Positions 1 to 7,726 of a stretch of DNA of 55,219 bases are shown here, piece by piece. Location of the stretch: NCBI GenBank assembly GCA_023150455.1, contig JAKLKW010000008.1, positions 1-55,219 of the forward strand, written 5' to 3'. This DNA is from Alphaproteobacteria bacterium (GTDB lineage Bacteria; Pseudomonadota; Alphaproteobacteria; JAEULC01). The position numbers and the translations under genes were made by a program. Every line of letters starts with the position of its first letter. The first letter of the stretch is position 1. The notes below the pieces were generated by a model. The model saw nothing but the letters and a program-made list of their open reading frames with translations, was not told the DNA's origin and did no database searches.

Positions 1-222
1 GCGAGTCGCATCAGCGGCTTGCGCAAAAACTGGGTAAAGTTCGGGCTAGCCAGGTCTCGAAGGCCATCGGCGGTTCCTCCTGCGCGGCGTCGGGGGATCA
101 ATCCATCGAATGGCGAGGAATGCAAGCGGACTCGTCCTTCGACAACCTCAGGACGAGGACTCTTTGTTTTCCTCGTCCTGAGTCCCGAGCTTGCCGAAGG
201 GGCGAAGGGCGCGTGATGCGAT
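1..222. other. left-edge non-coding stretch with a possible broken gene start
   Basis: No convincing complete gene. On the minus strand an AGGAGG ribosome-binding site precedes ATG at 67, but the frame closes after 18 codons at 11 (MAFETWLA...). That start resembles LysE-family exporters. The neighbouring minus frame reads on to the window edge as a plausible protein (SPNFTQFLRKPLM), so this may be the frameshifted start of a gene continuing left. Bases 131-205 hold a REP-like palindrome listed separately. The decay reading is inference and weak. Confidence 0.25.
131..205. repeat. REP-like palindromic intergenic repeat, copy A
   Basis: A perfect 13-base inverted repeat, CTCAGGACGAGGA at 147-159 and its complement at 170-182, has a 10-base loop. 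It is flanked by CGTCCTTCGAC and by TTGCCGAAGG, words that recur in the repeats near 4.25 and 29.5 kb. It lies just past the end of the hydantoinase gene. It has no T-run after the stem in either direction, so it reads better as a dispersed palindrome than as an intrinsic terminator. Confidence 0.6.
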
Positions 223-1974
223 CTACCCGCGTGCCGCCCTGAGCTCCTGGCGCCTTGCCTCGGTGGCGGCGATGTCGGCCTTGCCGCGCTTCAGCACCAC
301 GCCGTAGAGGTCGCGCGCCGCGCGGCGCGAGATCAGCTCTTCCTTCACGTCGAGCGCGACGCGCGCGGGATCGCGCTCGAGCGGGTCGCCGTAGCCGCCG
401 CCGCCGGCGATCTCCAGCACCACGGCGTCGCCGGCGGGCACGGTCTGCTGCCCCTTGCTGCGCAGCTTCTTGCCCGAGCGCAGGCTCACGCGTGCATGGC
501 CGCCGTTGTGGCCGCCCTTGAGGCCCGCGGGCGGGTTGTCGACCCGCTCGCCGGTGATGAACACACTGAACGGCGTCTCGTCGACCGTGCCGACGACGAG
601 GCGATGGCCGAGGCCGCCGCGCTGCCGTCCGGCGCCGCCGGTGTCCTGCCGCAGTTCCTTGCGCCAGAACACGACGGGCGAGATGCTTTCCGTGATCTCG
701 ACCGCCACGTTGCGCACGCCGCTGGGGAAGGCGGTGGCGCTGAGACCGTCCTTGTTCGGGCGCGCGCCCATGCCGCCGGCATGGAAGCTCAAGACGTCGA
801 ACTTGCGCAAATTGCCGCCGGCGGCCTGCACCTCGGTCGGGTCGACCGCGAAATCGCCGCCGCGGAAGGTGGGATTCCACAACGACGCCGAGCTCTGCGC
901 CGGCACCGCGTTCGGCATCGCCTGGTCGAGGCAGCCGAACACCAGGTCGGGCAGGGTGTGGCCGATCGCGTGGCGCATCGCCACCGGCGCCGGATGCTCG
1001 ACGTTGAGGATGCAGCCCGCCGGCGCCGTCACGGATACCGGCGAGAGCGAGCCGTAGTTGTTCGGGATGTCGCTGCCGATGATGCAGTTGACGCCGAACG
1101 ACGTGTAGGCCTGCGTGTAGTTCAGCACGACGTTGATGCCGAACTGGCTGGCGGGCGAGGTGCCGTCGTAGTCGATCAGGATGCCGTCGTGGCCGATCGT
1201 GACGGCCGCGACCAGGTCGATCGGCTTCTCGTAGCCGTCCATGCGCAGCTTGCTGCGGTAGGTGCCGGGCCTGAGCTTGCGGATGCGCTCGAGCATGGTC
1301 GCGCGCGAGGAGTCGATAATGTAGTCGGCGAGCGCCTCGATGTCGTCGATGCGGTACTCGCGCATCATCGCCGCCAGGCAGCGCGCGCCTTCCTCGTTCG
1401 ACGCGGCGCAGGAGAAGATGTCGCCCAGCACCTGGTCCTGCTCGCGCACGTTGTGGCGCACCATCTCGAGCAGGTCCTCGTTCATGCGGCCCTCGCGCGC
1501 CAGCCGCATGATCGGGATGAAGATGCCTTCCTCGTAGACCTGCCGCCCGTCCGGCCCGAAGCCGCGCCCGCCGATGTCGACCACGTGGATCGTGCAGGCG
1601 AACAGCGCAATCGCGCGATCATTGACGAAGGTCGGCGTGACCACGGTGATGTCGTGCAGATGGCCCGAGGTCAGCCACGGGTCGTTGGTGATGAAGTGGT
1701 CGCCCGGGCGCATCTCGTCGATCGGGAACTTCTTGAGGAAATGCGCCACGCCGTTGGCCATCGAGTTGACGTGGCCCGGCGTGCCGGTGACGGCCTGCGC
1801 CACCATGCGGCCGCGCCGGTCGAACACGCCGGCCGACAGGTCCCCGGCCTCGCGCACCGAGGTCGAGAAGGCGGTGCGCATCAGCGCCTTGGCCTGCTCC
1901 TCGACCACCGCGATGAGCCGGTTCCACATGATCTGGCGGTAGAGGCCCGAAAGGGCGGAATGTCCGGTGTCCAT
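223..1974 (-). CDS. hyuB: hydantoinase B / oxoprolinase family protein (HyuB-like)
   Basis: 583 residues, close to the usual HyuB length. The family is the partner subunit of HyuA in ATP-dependent N-methylhydantoinase, 5-oxoprolinase and acetone-carboxylase-type enzymes, and is cytoplasmic. Family features visible are the N-terminal segment around LYRQIMWNRLIAVVEEQAKAL, the GHVNSMANGV and NDPWLTSGHLHD stretches, and the Gly-rich C-terminal GGGGYGDPLERDP. The start at 1974 has GGAGA upstream. An extension to 2022 would read into a 58-base tandem repeat and is rejected. It follows hyuA by 133 bases filled by that repeat, so the two are probably one transcript. The exact substrate (hydantoin, oxoproline or other) cannot be read from sequence. 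Confidence 0.88.
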   Translation of the reverse strand: MDTGHSALSGLYRQIMWNRLIAVVEEQAKALMRTAFSTSVREAGDLSAGVFDRRGRMVAQAVTGTPGHVNSMANGVAHFLKKFPIDEMRPGDHFITNDPWLTSGHLHDITVVTPTFVNDRAIALFACTIHVVDIGGRGFGPDGRQVYEEGIFIPIMRLAREGRMNEDLLEMVRHNVREQDQVLGDIFSCAASNEEGARCLAAMMREYRIDDIEALADYIIDSSRATMLERIRKLRPGTYRSKLRMDGYEKPIDLVAAVTIGHDGILIDYDGTSPASQFGINVVLNYTQAYTSFGVNCIIGSDIPNNYGSLSPVSVTAPAGCILNVEHPAPVAMRHAIGHTLPDLVFGCLDQAMPNAVPAQSSASLWNPTFRGGDFAVDPTEVQAAGGNLRKFDVLSFHAGGMGARPNKDGLSATAFPSGVRNVAVEITESISPVVFWRKELRQDTGGAGRQRGGLGHRLVVGTVDETPFSVFITGERVDNPPAGLKGGHNGGHARVSLRSGKKLRSKGQQTVPAGDAVVLEIAGGGGYGDPLERDPARVALDVKEELISRRAARDLYGVVLKRGKADIAATEARRQELRAARG

Positions 1975-1994
1975 GGATCGAAGTCTCCGGCTGG

Positions 1995-2110
1995 GCGGCC
2001 GTTGATCCGGCCGCCGACTCATAATAATGGCGCGCGGATCGGCGCGCGCCTAGCGGCCGTTGATCCGGCCGCCGACTCATAATAATGGCGCGCGGATCGG
2101 CGCGCGCCTA
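1995..2110. repeat. 58-base element in perfect tandem duplication
   Basis: Two identical 58-base units, 1995-2052 and 2053-2110, fill the hyuA-hyuB gap. The second also carries the hyuA stop codon. Each unit forms two perfect hairpins with 8-base stems: GGCGGCCG/CGGCCGCC, and GGCGCGCG/CGCGCGCC. Both have six-base loops containing GATC, and they are separated by an AT-rich ATTATTAT-type spacer. A diverged single copy lies at 45131-45189. Confidence 0.9.
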
Positions 2111-4198
2111 GCGGGCGGTCCGCGTCAACTCGATATGGCCGAAGCGGTTGATCTCGGCCTGCATGCCCGCGGCGACGACGGTCGAGGTCTGCGCCTCGGT
2201 GATGAGCGCCGGCCCTGAGAGCCGCGCGCCCGGCTTCAGGTCCTCGCGGCGATAGAGGTTGACCTCGATCGATGCGGCCTGCTCGGGATCGAACAGCTTT
2301 ACGGTGCCGGCGGCGGCGGCGGCATGGCCCGGCGCGTCGCCGGCGGGCGCGTCGGCAAAGCTCGCCTCGGCCCAGACGGTCAGGCCGAAGCTGATGATCT
2401 CGATCGCCGAGCCCGGCACGATGCGGTTGTACTGGCGGCGATAGGCGTCCTCGAACGCCGCGCGCAGTACCTCGGTCCCGTCGAGCCCGAACGGCCGTCC
2501 GTCGAGCGACGCCACGATCTCGGTGCCCTGGCCGACATAGCGCATGTAGGCGACCAGCCGCTGCTGGAGCTTCGCGTCCGGCGCGGCGCGGCGCACGGCG
2601 TCGCTCGCCTCGCGCCGCATCTCCTCGAGCACGCGGTTGGCGGCGCGATGGTCGAAGGCGTTGAGGCGCAGATAGTGGCTGCGCACGACCTCGAAGGCGA
2701 TCGGCGCGCGCAGGAAGCCGACGCAGGAGCCGACACCCGCGGCGGACGGGACGACGATGCGGCCGATGCCGAGCTTGTCGGCGACGCGCGCGGCGTGCAG
2801 CGGCGCGGCGCCGCCGAACGCGATCAGCGTGCGGCTCTCCAGCTCCTTGCCGCTCTCGATCGCATGGATGCGCGCGGCGTTCGCCATGTTGGTGTCGACC
2901 ATCTCGCTGACGGCGAAGGCGGCGAGCGGGCCGTCGAGCTGCATCGGCCCGCCGACCACGCGGCTGAGCGCCTCGGAAGCGGCCGGCGGATCGAGCGTGA
3001 CGCGCCCGCCGGAGAAGCGCTGCGGGTCGATGCGGCCGAGCACGAGGTCGGCATCGGTCACGGTCGGCTCCCTGCCGCCGCGGCCGTAGCAGGCCGGGCC
3101 CGGCTCCGAGCCGGCGCTTTCCGGCCCGACTCCGACGCGCCCCAGCGCGTCGATCGCGGCGATCGAGCCGCCGCCGGCGCCGATCTCGACCATCTCGATC
3201 ACCGGGATGCGGATCGGCATGCCGCTGCCCTTCTTGAAGCGGTAGACGCGCGCCACCTCGAAGCCGCGCGCGGTCTGCGCCGCATGGTCGTCGATCACGC
3301 AGATCTTCGCCGTCGTGCCGCCCATGTCGAAGGACAGCACGTGGTCGAGCCCCATCTGCTTCGCCAGGTGCCCGGCGAAGATGGCGCCGCCGGCCGGGCC
3401 CGACTCGACCAGGCGCACCGGGTAGCGGGTCGCCGTGTCGATGGTCGTGAGGCCCCCGCCCGACTGCATCAGGAACAGCGGGCACTTCATGCCCATCCGC
3501 TGCAGCTCGCTCTCGAGGCGGCGCAGGTACGAGCCCATCAGCGGCTGCACATAGGCGTTGGCGCAGGTCGTGGAGAAGCGCTCGTACTCGCGCATCTCCG
3601 GCGAGACCTCGGACGACAGCGACACGCTCAGGCCCGGCAGCCGCGCCAGCAGGATGTCGCGCGCGCGCCGCTCGTGCGCCGGGTTGACGTAGGCGTGCAG
3701 GAAGCCGATCGCGACGCTCTCGATCCTGTTCGGGACCAGGTGCTTGTCGATCAGCCCGCCGAGCTCGGCCTCGTCCAGCCCGATCAGCGGCACGCCTTGC
3801 GCCGTCATGCGCTCCTTGACCTCGAGGCGCAGGTGGCGCGGCACCAGCGGCACCGGCAGGTCGAGGTTCACGTCGTAGACGTCGAAGCGGCCCTCGGTCG
3901 CGATCTGCAGCGTGTCGCGGAACCCGTCGGTCGTCAGCAGCGCGGTGCGCGCGCCTTTGCGCTCGATCAGCGCGTTGGTGGCGAGCGTGGTGCCGTGGAT
4001 CACCAGGCCGAGGGAGCCGGGCTCGACGTCGGCGTCGTTCAGCACGATGCGGATCGCCTGCATCACCGCCTGCTCGGGCGCGCGCGGCGTGGTGAGGACC
4101 TTGGTGGTGAACCAGCCCTTCGGCGTCTCCAGCGCCACGTCCGTGAACGTGCCGCCGATGTCGACGCCGAGGCGGGGGGCATTGCCATTGGTGGTCAT
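2108..4198 (-). CDS. hyuA: hydantoinase A / oxoprolinase family protein (HyuA-like)
   Basis: 696 residues, normal for HyuA. The ATP-binding (ASKHA-fold) signature GVDIGGTFTD is at residues 10-19. FDMGGTTAKICVIDD is the second phosphate motif, and GAGGGSIA and SEPGPACYGRGG follow in the middle. In the family this subunit energises ring opening with ATP, together with HyuB. The start at 4198 puts DIGGTFTD at its usual distance; an upstream in-frame extension to 4384 is low-complexity and runs through a REP-like repeat. No strong ribosome-binding site is seen. It lies between a DadA-like oxidase gene and hyuB on the same strand, which suggests catabolism of an amino-acid-derived cyclic amide (inference). 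Confidence 0.9.
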   Translation of the reverse strand: MTTNGNAPRLGVDIGGTFTDVALETPKGWFTTKVLTTPRAPEQAVMQAIRIVLNDADVEPGSLGLVIHGTTLATNALIERKGARTALLTTDGFRDTLQIATEGRFDVYDVNLDLPVPLVPRHLRLEVKERMTAQGVPLIGLDEAELGGLIDKHLVPNRIESVAIGFLHAYVNPAHERRARDILLARLPGLSVSLSSEVSPEMREYERFSTTCANAYVQPLMGSYLRRLESELQRMGMKCPLFLMQSGGGLTTIDTATRYPVRLVESGPAGGAIFAGHLAKQMGLDHVLSFDMGGTTAKICVIDDHAAQTARGFEVARVYRFKKGSGMPIRIPVIEMVEIGAGGGSIAAIDALGRVGVGPESAGSEPGPACYGRGGREPTVTDADLVLGRIDPQRFSGGRVTLDPPAASEALSRVVGGPMQLDGPLAAFAVSEMVDTNMANAARIHAIESGKELESRTLIAFGGAAPLHAARVADKLGIGRIVVPSAAGVGSCVGFLRAPIAFEVVRSHYLRLNAFDHRAANRVLEEMRREASDAVRRAAPDAKLQQRLVAYMRYVGQGTEIVASLDGRPFGLDGTEVLRAAFEDAYRRQYNRIVPGSAIEIISFGLTVWAEASFADAPAGDAPGHAAAAAGTVKLFDPEQAASIEVNLYRREDLKPGARLSGPALITEAQTSTVVAAGMQAEINRFGHIELTRTAR

Positions 4199-4240
4199 GC
4201 TTGGTGCTCGCGGTTGCAGATGTATGTGCTGTCGGCGCTT

Positions 4241-4372
4241 CTCGTCCTTCGAGACGCTCTCCTGAGCTTGGCGAAGGGGCGCTCGCCCCTCAGGATGACG
4301 CGGATGATTGGTGCAGAATATATCGCGGCATCCTCTGAGGGAGGCCGAAGGCCGTCTCGAAGGATGAGGAAC
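4241..4372. repeat. REP-like repeat, copy B (compound)
   Basis: This fills the gap between hyuA and the DadA-like gene. It contains CGTCCTTCGAGACGCTC, then CCTGAGCTTGGCGAAGGGGCG, then CCCCTCAGGATGACG. A second partial unit follows near 4333-4372 (CTCTGAGGGAGGCCGAAGG and CTCGAAGGATGAGGA). The words match copies A (131-205) and C (29499-29585), so this looks like one dispersed intergenic family. Confidence 0.6.
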
Positions 4373-4390
4373 TCGATGCGGCAAGCGGCA

Positions 4391-5644
4391 TCAAAACCGG
4401 TCCGCCCTGAGCGGCGTCACGTCGACCACGGGCTTGCGGCCGGCGATCATGTCGGCGACGAGCCGCCCGGTGATCGCGCCGAAGGTCACGCCGAGATGGC
4501 CGTGGCCGAAGGCGAGGTAGACCCGGTCGTTGCCCGGAACGGGGCCGATCACGGGCAGGGAGTCCGGCATGGACGGGCGGAAGCCCATCCAGAACTCGGC
4601 CTCGGCGCCGTCGAGGCCCTGGAACATGCGCTGGCCGTGCCGCTTCAGGTGCTCGGCGCGGGCGTAGTTCGGCGCCGCCTCCAGGCCGCCCAGCTCGACC
4701 GTGCCGGCGACGCGAAGCCCATGCTCCATCGGCGTGGCGGCGAAATCGTAGTCGCCCGACATGACGGACAGGCGCGGCGCCGCCTTGGGCGTGCGGAACA
4801 TGGCGTGATAGCCGCGTTCGGTGTCGAGCGGCACGTCGGCGCCGCATTGCCGCGCCAGGGCGCGCGACCAGGCGCCGGCGGCGATCACGACGCGATCGGC
4901 GCGATGCCGCCCGCCCTTGGCGACGATCACGGGCGCGGCGCCGGCGCCGGCCTCGATGCCCTCTACCTCGTCGGTGACGATCCGGCCGCCGGCCTCGACG
5001 AGCTTGCGCGCGATCGCCTGCGTCAGGCGCAGCGGGTTCCTCACGTAGCGCGTGCCCGGCACGTGCAGCGCGTGCCGGTAGATCGGCGCCAGCGCGGGCT
5101 CGAGCTGGCGGATCTGCTCCGGCGCCACGTAGTTGACCTCGGCGCCGTGGCTGCGGCGCAGGTCCATCTTCCAGCGCGAGCTCTCGAACGCCCGGTCGGT
5201 CTCGAACACGTAGAGCATGCCGCCACCCTGGGTCAGGTCGGCGAAGTCGTCCTCGCCCAGCAGCGCGCGGTAGCTGTCCTGGCCGTGCGCGACGAGGCCG
5301 GCGAGGACGTTGGAAATCTCCTGCACGCGCGCGGGCGAGCCGGCGCGAACGAACTGCCACAGCCAGGGCGCGAGCTGCGGCAGGTAGGACCAGCGGATGG
5401 TGAGCGGCGCCAGCGGGTTCATGAGCAGCCTGGGCACCTGCCACAGCATGCCGGGCGTGGAGATCGGGACCGTGCCGGTGGCGGAGAGCAGGCCGGCATT
5501 GCCGTAGGACGCGCCCATGCCGGGCTCGCCACGCTCGATCAGCGTGACCTCGAACCCGGCGCGGCGCAGGCTCAGCGCCGTGCTGGCGCCGACCACGCCG
5601 GCGCCGATGACGGCCACATGCCCGGACGGTGCTTTCTCGGCCAT
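4391..5644 (-). CDS. D-amino-acid dehydrogenase-like FAD oxidoreductase (DadA family)
   Basis: 417 residues, matching the DadA small-subunit family. These enzymes oxidatively deaminate D-amino acids (or related imino and amino acids) and pass electrons to the respiratory chain. The FAD dinucleotide-binding motif VIGAGVVGASTALSLRRAG sits at residues 11-29, followed by the conserved ASYGNAGLLS loop and C-terminal GHGHLGVTFGAITGR. The start is fixed by AGGAGGAG six bases upstream of ATG at 5644. It is divergent from the MFS gene and upstream of hyuA/hyuB on the same strand. Coupling to the hydantoinase pair (cyclic amide opened, product amino acid oxidised) is inference. Confidence 0.85.
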   Translation of the reverse strand: MAEKAPSGHVAVIGAGVVGASTALSLRRAGFEVTLIERGEPGMGASYGNAGLLSATGTVPISTPGMLWQVPRLLMNPLAPLTIRWSYLPQLAPWLWQFVRAGSPARVQEISNVLAGLVAHGQDSYRALLGEDDFADLTQGGGMLYVFETDRAFESSRWKMDLRRSHGAEVNYVAPEQIRQLEPALAPIYRHALHVPGTRYVRNPLRLTQAIARKLVEAGGRIVTDEVEGIEAGAGAAPVIVAKGGRHRADRVVIAAGAWSRALARQCGADVPLDTERGYHAMFRTPKAAPRLSVMSGDYDFAATPMEHGLRVAGTVELGGLEAAPNYARAEHLKRHGQRMFQGLDGAEAEFWMGFRPSMPDSLPVIGPVPGNDRVYLAFGHGHLGVTFGAITGRLVADMIAGRKPVVDVTPLRADRF

Positions 5645-5704
5645 CGCTCTCCTCCTGCGGCGCGCTACTGTCCCAGGAAACGCGGCCCGGTCAAGCGTAG
5701 AGGC

Positions 5705-5730
5705 GGCATGGCTGCGTCGCCGGCCATGCC
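5705..5730. promoter_or_regulatory. inverted repeat in the divergent DadA-like/MFS gap
   Basis: A perfect 8-base inverted repeat, GGCATGGC at 5705-5712 and GCCATGCC at 5723-5730, lies in the 127-base gap between the divergent starts at 5644 and 5772. It could be an operator for either gene. No regulator gene is adjacent, so this is suggestive only. Confidence 0.3.
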
Positions 5731-5771
5731 CGTCCGAGCGTGCTACGTTTGTGCGGAGCGGGAGGGGGGAA

Positions 5772-6968
5772 ATGGTCGTCGCGCCGTGGTTCGGTCCGCT
5801 GGCCGTCACGCTGCTGATGCAGCTCAGTTGCGCCTTCCTAGTCCGGGTCATCCCGGTGATCGGGCCCGTGGTGACCGAGAGCGCCGGGGTTCCGGCCGAG
5901 CGCATCGGCCACCTGGCCGCCCTGCATACCGCCGGGACGATGTGGTTCCTGGTCTGCGGCGCGCCGCTGCTGCACCGGTACGGCCCGGTGCGCTCGCTGC
6001 AGCTCGGCGGCCTGGTCGGCGCACTGGGCCTGCTGCTGACGCTGACGGATGCCTGGCCGCTGATCATGCTGTCGGCGCTGCTCGTCGGGCTCGGCTACGG
6101 GCCGGCGCCGCCGGCGGGCAGCGACGTGCTGGCGCGCCACACGCCGAAGCAGCATCGCGGCGTCATCTTTTCCATCAAGCAGGCCGGCGTGCCGTTGGGC
6201 GGCGCGCTGGCCGGGCTGCTGGTGCCGCCGCTGGTCGCGGCGTTCGGCTGGCGCACGGCGCTGGCGGTCGCCGCGCTGTTTGCGCTGCTGCCGGTCCTCG
6301 CCGTCCAGCATTGGCGCGCGTCGCTCGACGCCGACCGTGCCAAAGGCCAGCGCCTGTCGGTCGCGACGCTGCTGTCGCTCGATAACCTGCGCCAGCCCTT
6401 CCGCGCGGTGACCGCCTCGCCGCGGCTGACGCGGCTGAGCGCGGTCGGGTTCGCCTTCGCCGTCGCGCAGGGTTGCCTGTTCTCGTTCCAGGCGACCTTC
6501 CTCAACGTCGAGATCGGCCTGTCGCTCGCCGCGGCCGGCAGCCTGTTCGCGCTGGGGCAGGGCGTCGGCGTGCCGGGGCGCGTCTTCGTCGGCTGGGTCG
6601 CCGACCGGCTCGGTTCGGGCGTGCGCATGCTGCTGCTGCTGGCGCTGGGCTCGGGCACGATGATGATCGTGACCGCCCTGATCACGCCTGCCTGGCCGCC
6701 CGCGGCGATCGCCGCGGCTTCGGCCCTGGCGGGCCTCACGGTCGGCACGTGGAACGGCGTCTACCTGGCCGAGGTGGCCTCGGCGGCCAAGCCCGAGGCG
6801 GTGGGCGAGGCGACCTCGGGCTCGACCTTCCTCACCTTCATCGGCTACGTGGTCGGCCCGTTCGTCTTCGCGCTGATCGTCGGCTGGACCGGCAGCTACG
6901 CGCCGGCCTTCATCGCCGCCGGCGCGCTGCCGCTGCTCGGCGCCTTGGTGCTGATGCGCCTCAGATGA
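5772..6968 (+). CDS. major facilitator superfamily transporter
   Basis: 398 residues, almost wholly hydrophobic with about 12 membrane segments, typical of MFS carriers in the inner membrane. GGAGGGGGGAA lies directly before ATG at 5772; the longer open frame upstream is not hydrophobic and overlaps the divergent gene. The IFSIKQAGVPLGGALAGLL segment and the mid-protein FVGWVADRLGSG resemble loop signatures of the CynX/NimT-like and metabolite:H+ symporter branches. Substrate unknown; its placement opposite the DadA/Hyu genes suggests an amino acid or organic acid. It converges on the SDR gene with an 8-base overlap (TCAGATGA holds both stops). Confidence 0.85.
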   Translation: MVVAPWFGPLAVTLLMQLSCAFLVRVIPVIGPVVTESAGVPAERIGHLAALHTAGTMWFLVCGAPLLHRYGPVRSLQLGGLVGALGLLLTLTDAWPLIMLSALLVGLGYGPAPPAGSDVLARHTPKQHRGVIFSIKQAGVPLGGALAGLLVPPLVAAFGWRTALAVAALFALLPVLAVQHWRASLDADRAKGQRLSVATLLSLDNLRQPFRAVTASPRLTRLSAVGFAFAVAQGCLFSFQATFLNVEIGLSLAAAGSLFALGQGVGVPGRVFVGWVADRLGSGVRMLLLLALGSGTMMIVTALITPAWPPAAIAAASALAGLTVGTWNGVYLAEVASAAKPEAVGEATSGSTFLTFIGYVVGPFVFALIVGWTGSYAPAFIAAGALPLLGALVLMRLR

Positions 6969-7716
6969 GGCCGCCGTTGATGTGGATGCTCTGGCCGGTC
7001 ACGTAGCCGGCCTCCTTCGAGACCAGGAACGCCACCACCGCGGCCACCTCGTCCGGCTCGCCGATCCGGCCGAGCGGCACCTTCATCGCCAGGTCGCGCC
7101 ATTCCTCCGCCGTCAGGAACTGCGGCCCCTCGGTCTTGCGGATGAGGCCGGGCACGACGCAGTTGGCCGTCACCGCGAAGGGTGCCATCTGCACGGCGAA
7201 GGCGTGCGTCATCGCCTCGAGTCCCAGCTTGATCGCGCCCGAGCCCGGATAGAACGGGTAGTCGTTGCGGAAGACATGGGCGTTGTGCGTGCCGACCGTC
7301 ACCACGCGCCCGTCGCGCGCATTCTCCAGGTACGGCCGCGCGGCCGTCGCCATGTCGAAGAATCCGGCCAGGATCACGCCGTAGAGCTCGTCCAGATCCG
7401 CCCGAGTCAAGGTGCCGATGACGCGGCGGTTGGGGAAGCCGGCATTGGCGATCAGCACGTCGAGCCCGCCGAACGCGTTGGCCGTCGCCTCGACCAGCCG
7501 CGCGCCGGCGCCCGGCTCGGCCAGGTCGGCCAGCATGATCGCGGTGCGCGCGCCCTTGGCCCCGGCTTCCCGTGCCACGCGCTCGCAGCCCTCGCGGTTG
7601 GTCTTGGCGTGCAGCATGATGGCGGCGCCCGGCGCGGCGAGGCGGCGCACGATGGCGGCGCCGATGCCGCTGCCCGACCCGGTGACGAGCGCGATGCGCC
7701 CGGCTGCGTCGCTCAT
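6961..7716 (-). CDS. short-chain dehydrogenase/reductase with atypical active site
   Basis: 251 residues, classical SDR length. The cofactor loop TGSGSGIG is at residues 12-19 and the structural motif NAG near residue 90. The usual catalytic Tyr-x3-Lys is not in place: the segment reads YPFYPGSGAIK, so the residue four before the Lys is Ser. The preceding strand reads VVTVGTHNA, lacking the usual catalytic Ser. A nearby Tyr seven residues before the Lys might substitute. The distal gene of the LacI-controlled operon, it starts 10 bases after the dehydratase stop. It is probably an NAD(P)-dependent oxidoreductase of the pathway product, but activity is uncertain. Confidence 0.85.
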   Translation of the reverse strand: MSDAAGRIALVTGSGSGIGAAIVRRLAAPGAAIMLHAKTNREGCERVAREAGAKGARTAIMLADLAEPGAGARLVEATANAFGGLDVLIANAGFPNRRVIGTLTRADLDELYGVILAGFFDMATAARPYLENARDGRVVTVGTHNAHVFRNDYPFYPGSGAIKLGLEAMTHAFAVQMAPFAVTANCVVPGLIRKTEGPQFLTAEEWRDLAMKVPLGRIGEPDEVAAVVAFLVSKEAGYVTGQSIHINGGLI

Positions 7717-7726
7717 GGACGTAGGG

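Noticed and set aside
147..182. The strong stem near the left edge as a Rho-independent terminator for hyuB
   Set aside because: The T-rich part is in the loop and no U-run follows the stem on either strand; the same words recur elsewhere as a repeat.
1975..2022. An N-terminal extension of the HyuB-like protein starting at 2022
   Set aside because: The added 16 residues come from the tandem repeat; the Met at 1974 has a ribosome-binding site and the family start.
2324..6385. A 1353-codon plus-strand open frame across the hyuA/DadA/MFS region
   Set aside because: It is antisense to well-recognised genes, has Arg/Ala/His-rich low-complexity text and no domain. GC-rich codon use keeps such frames open.
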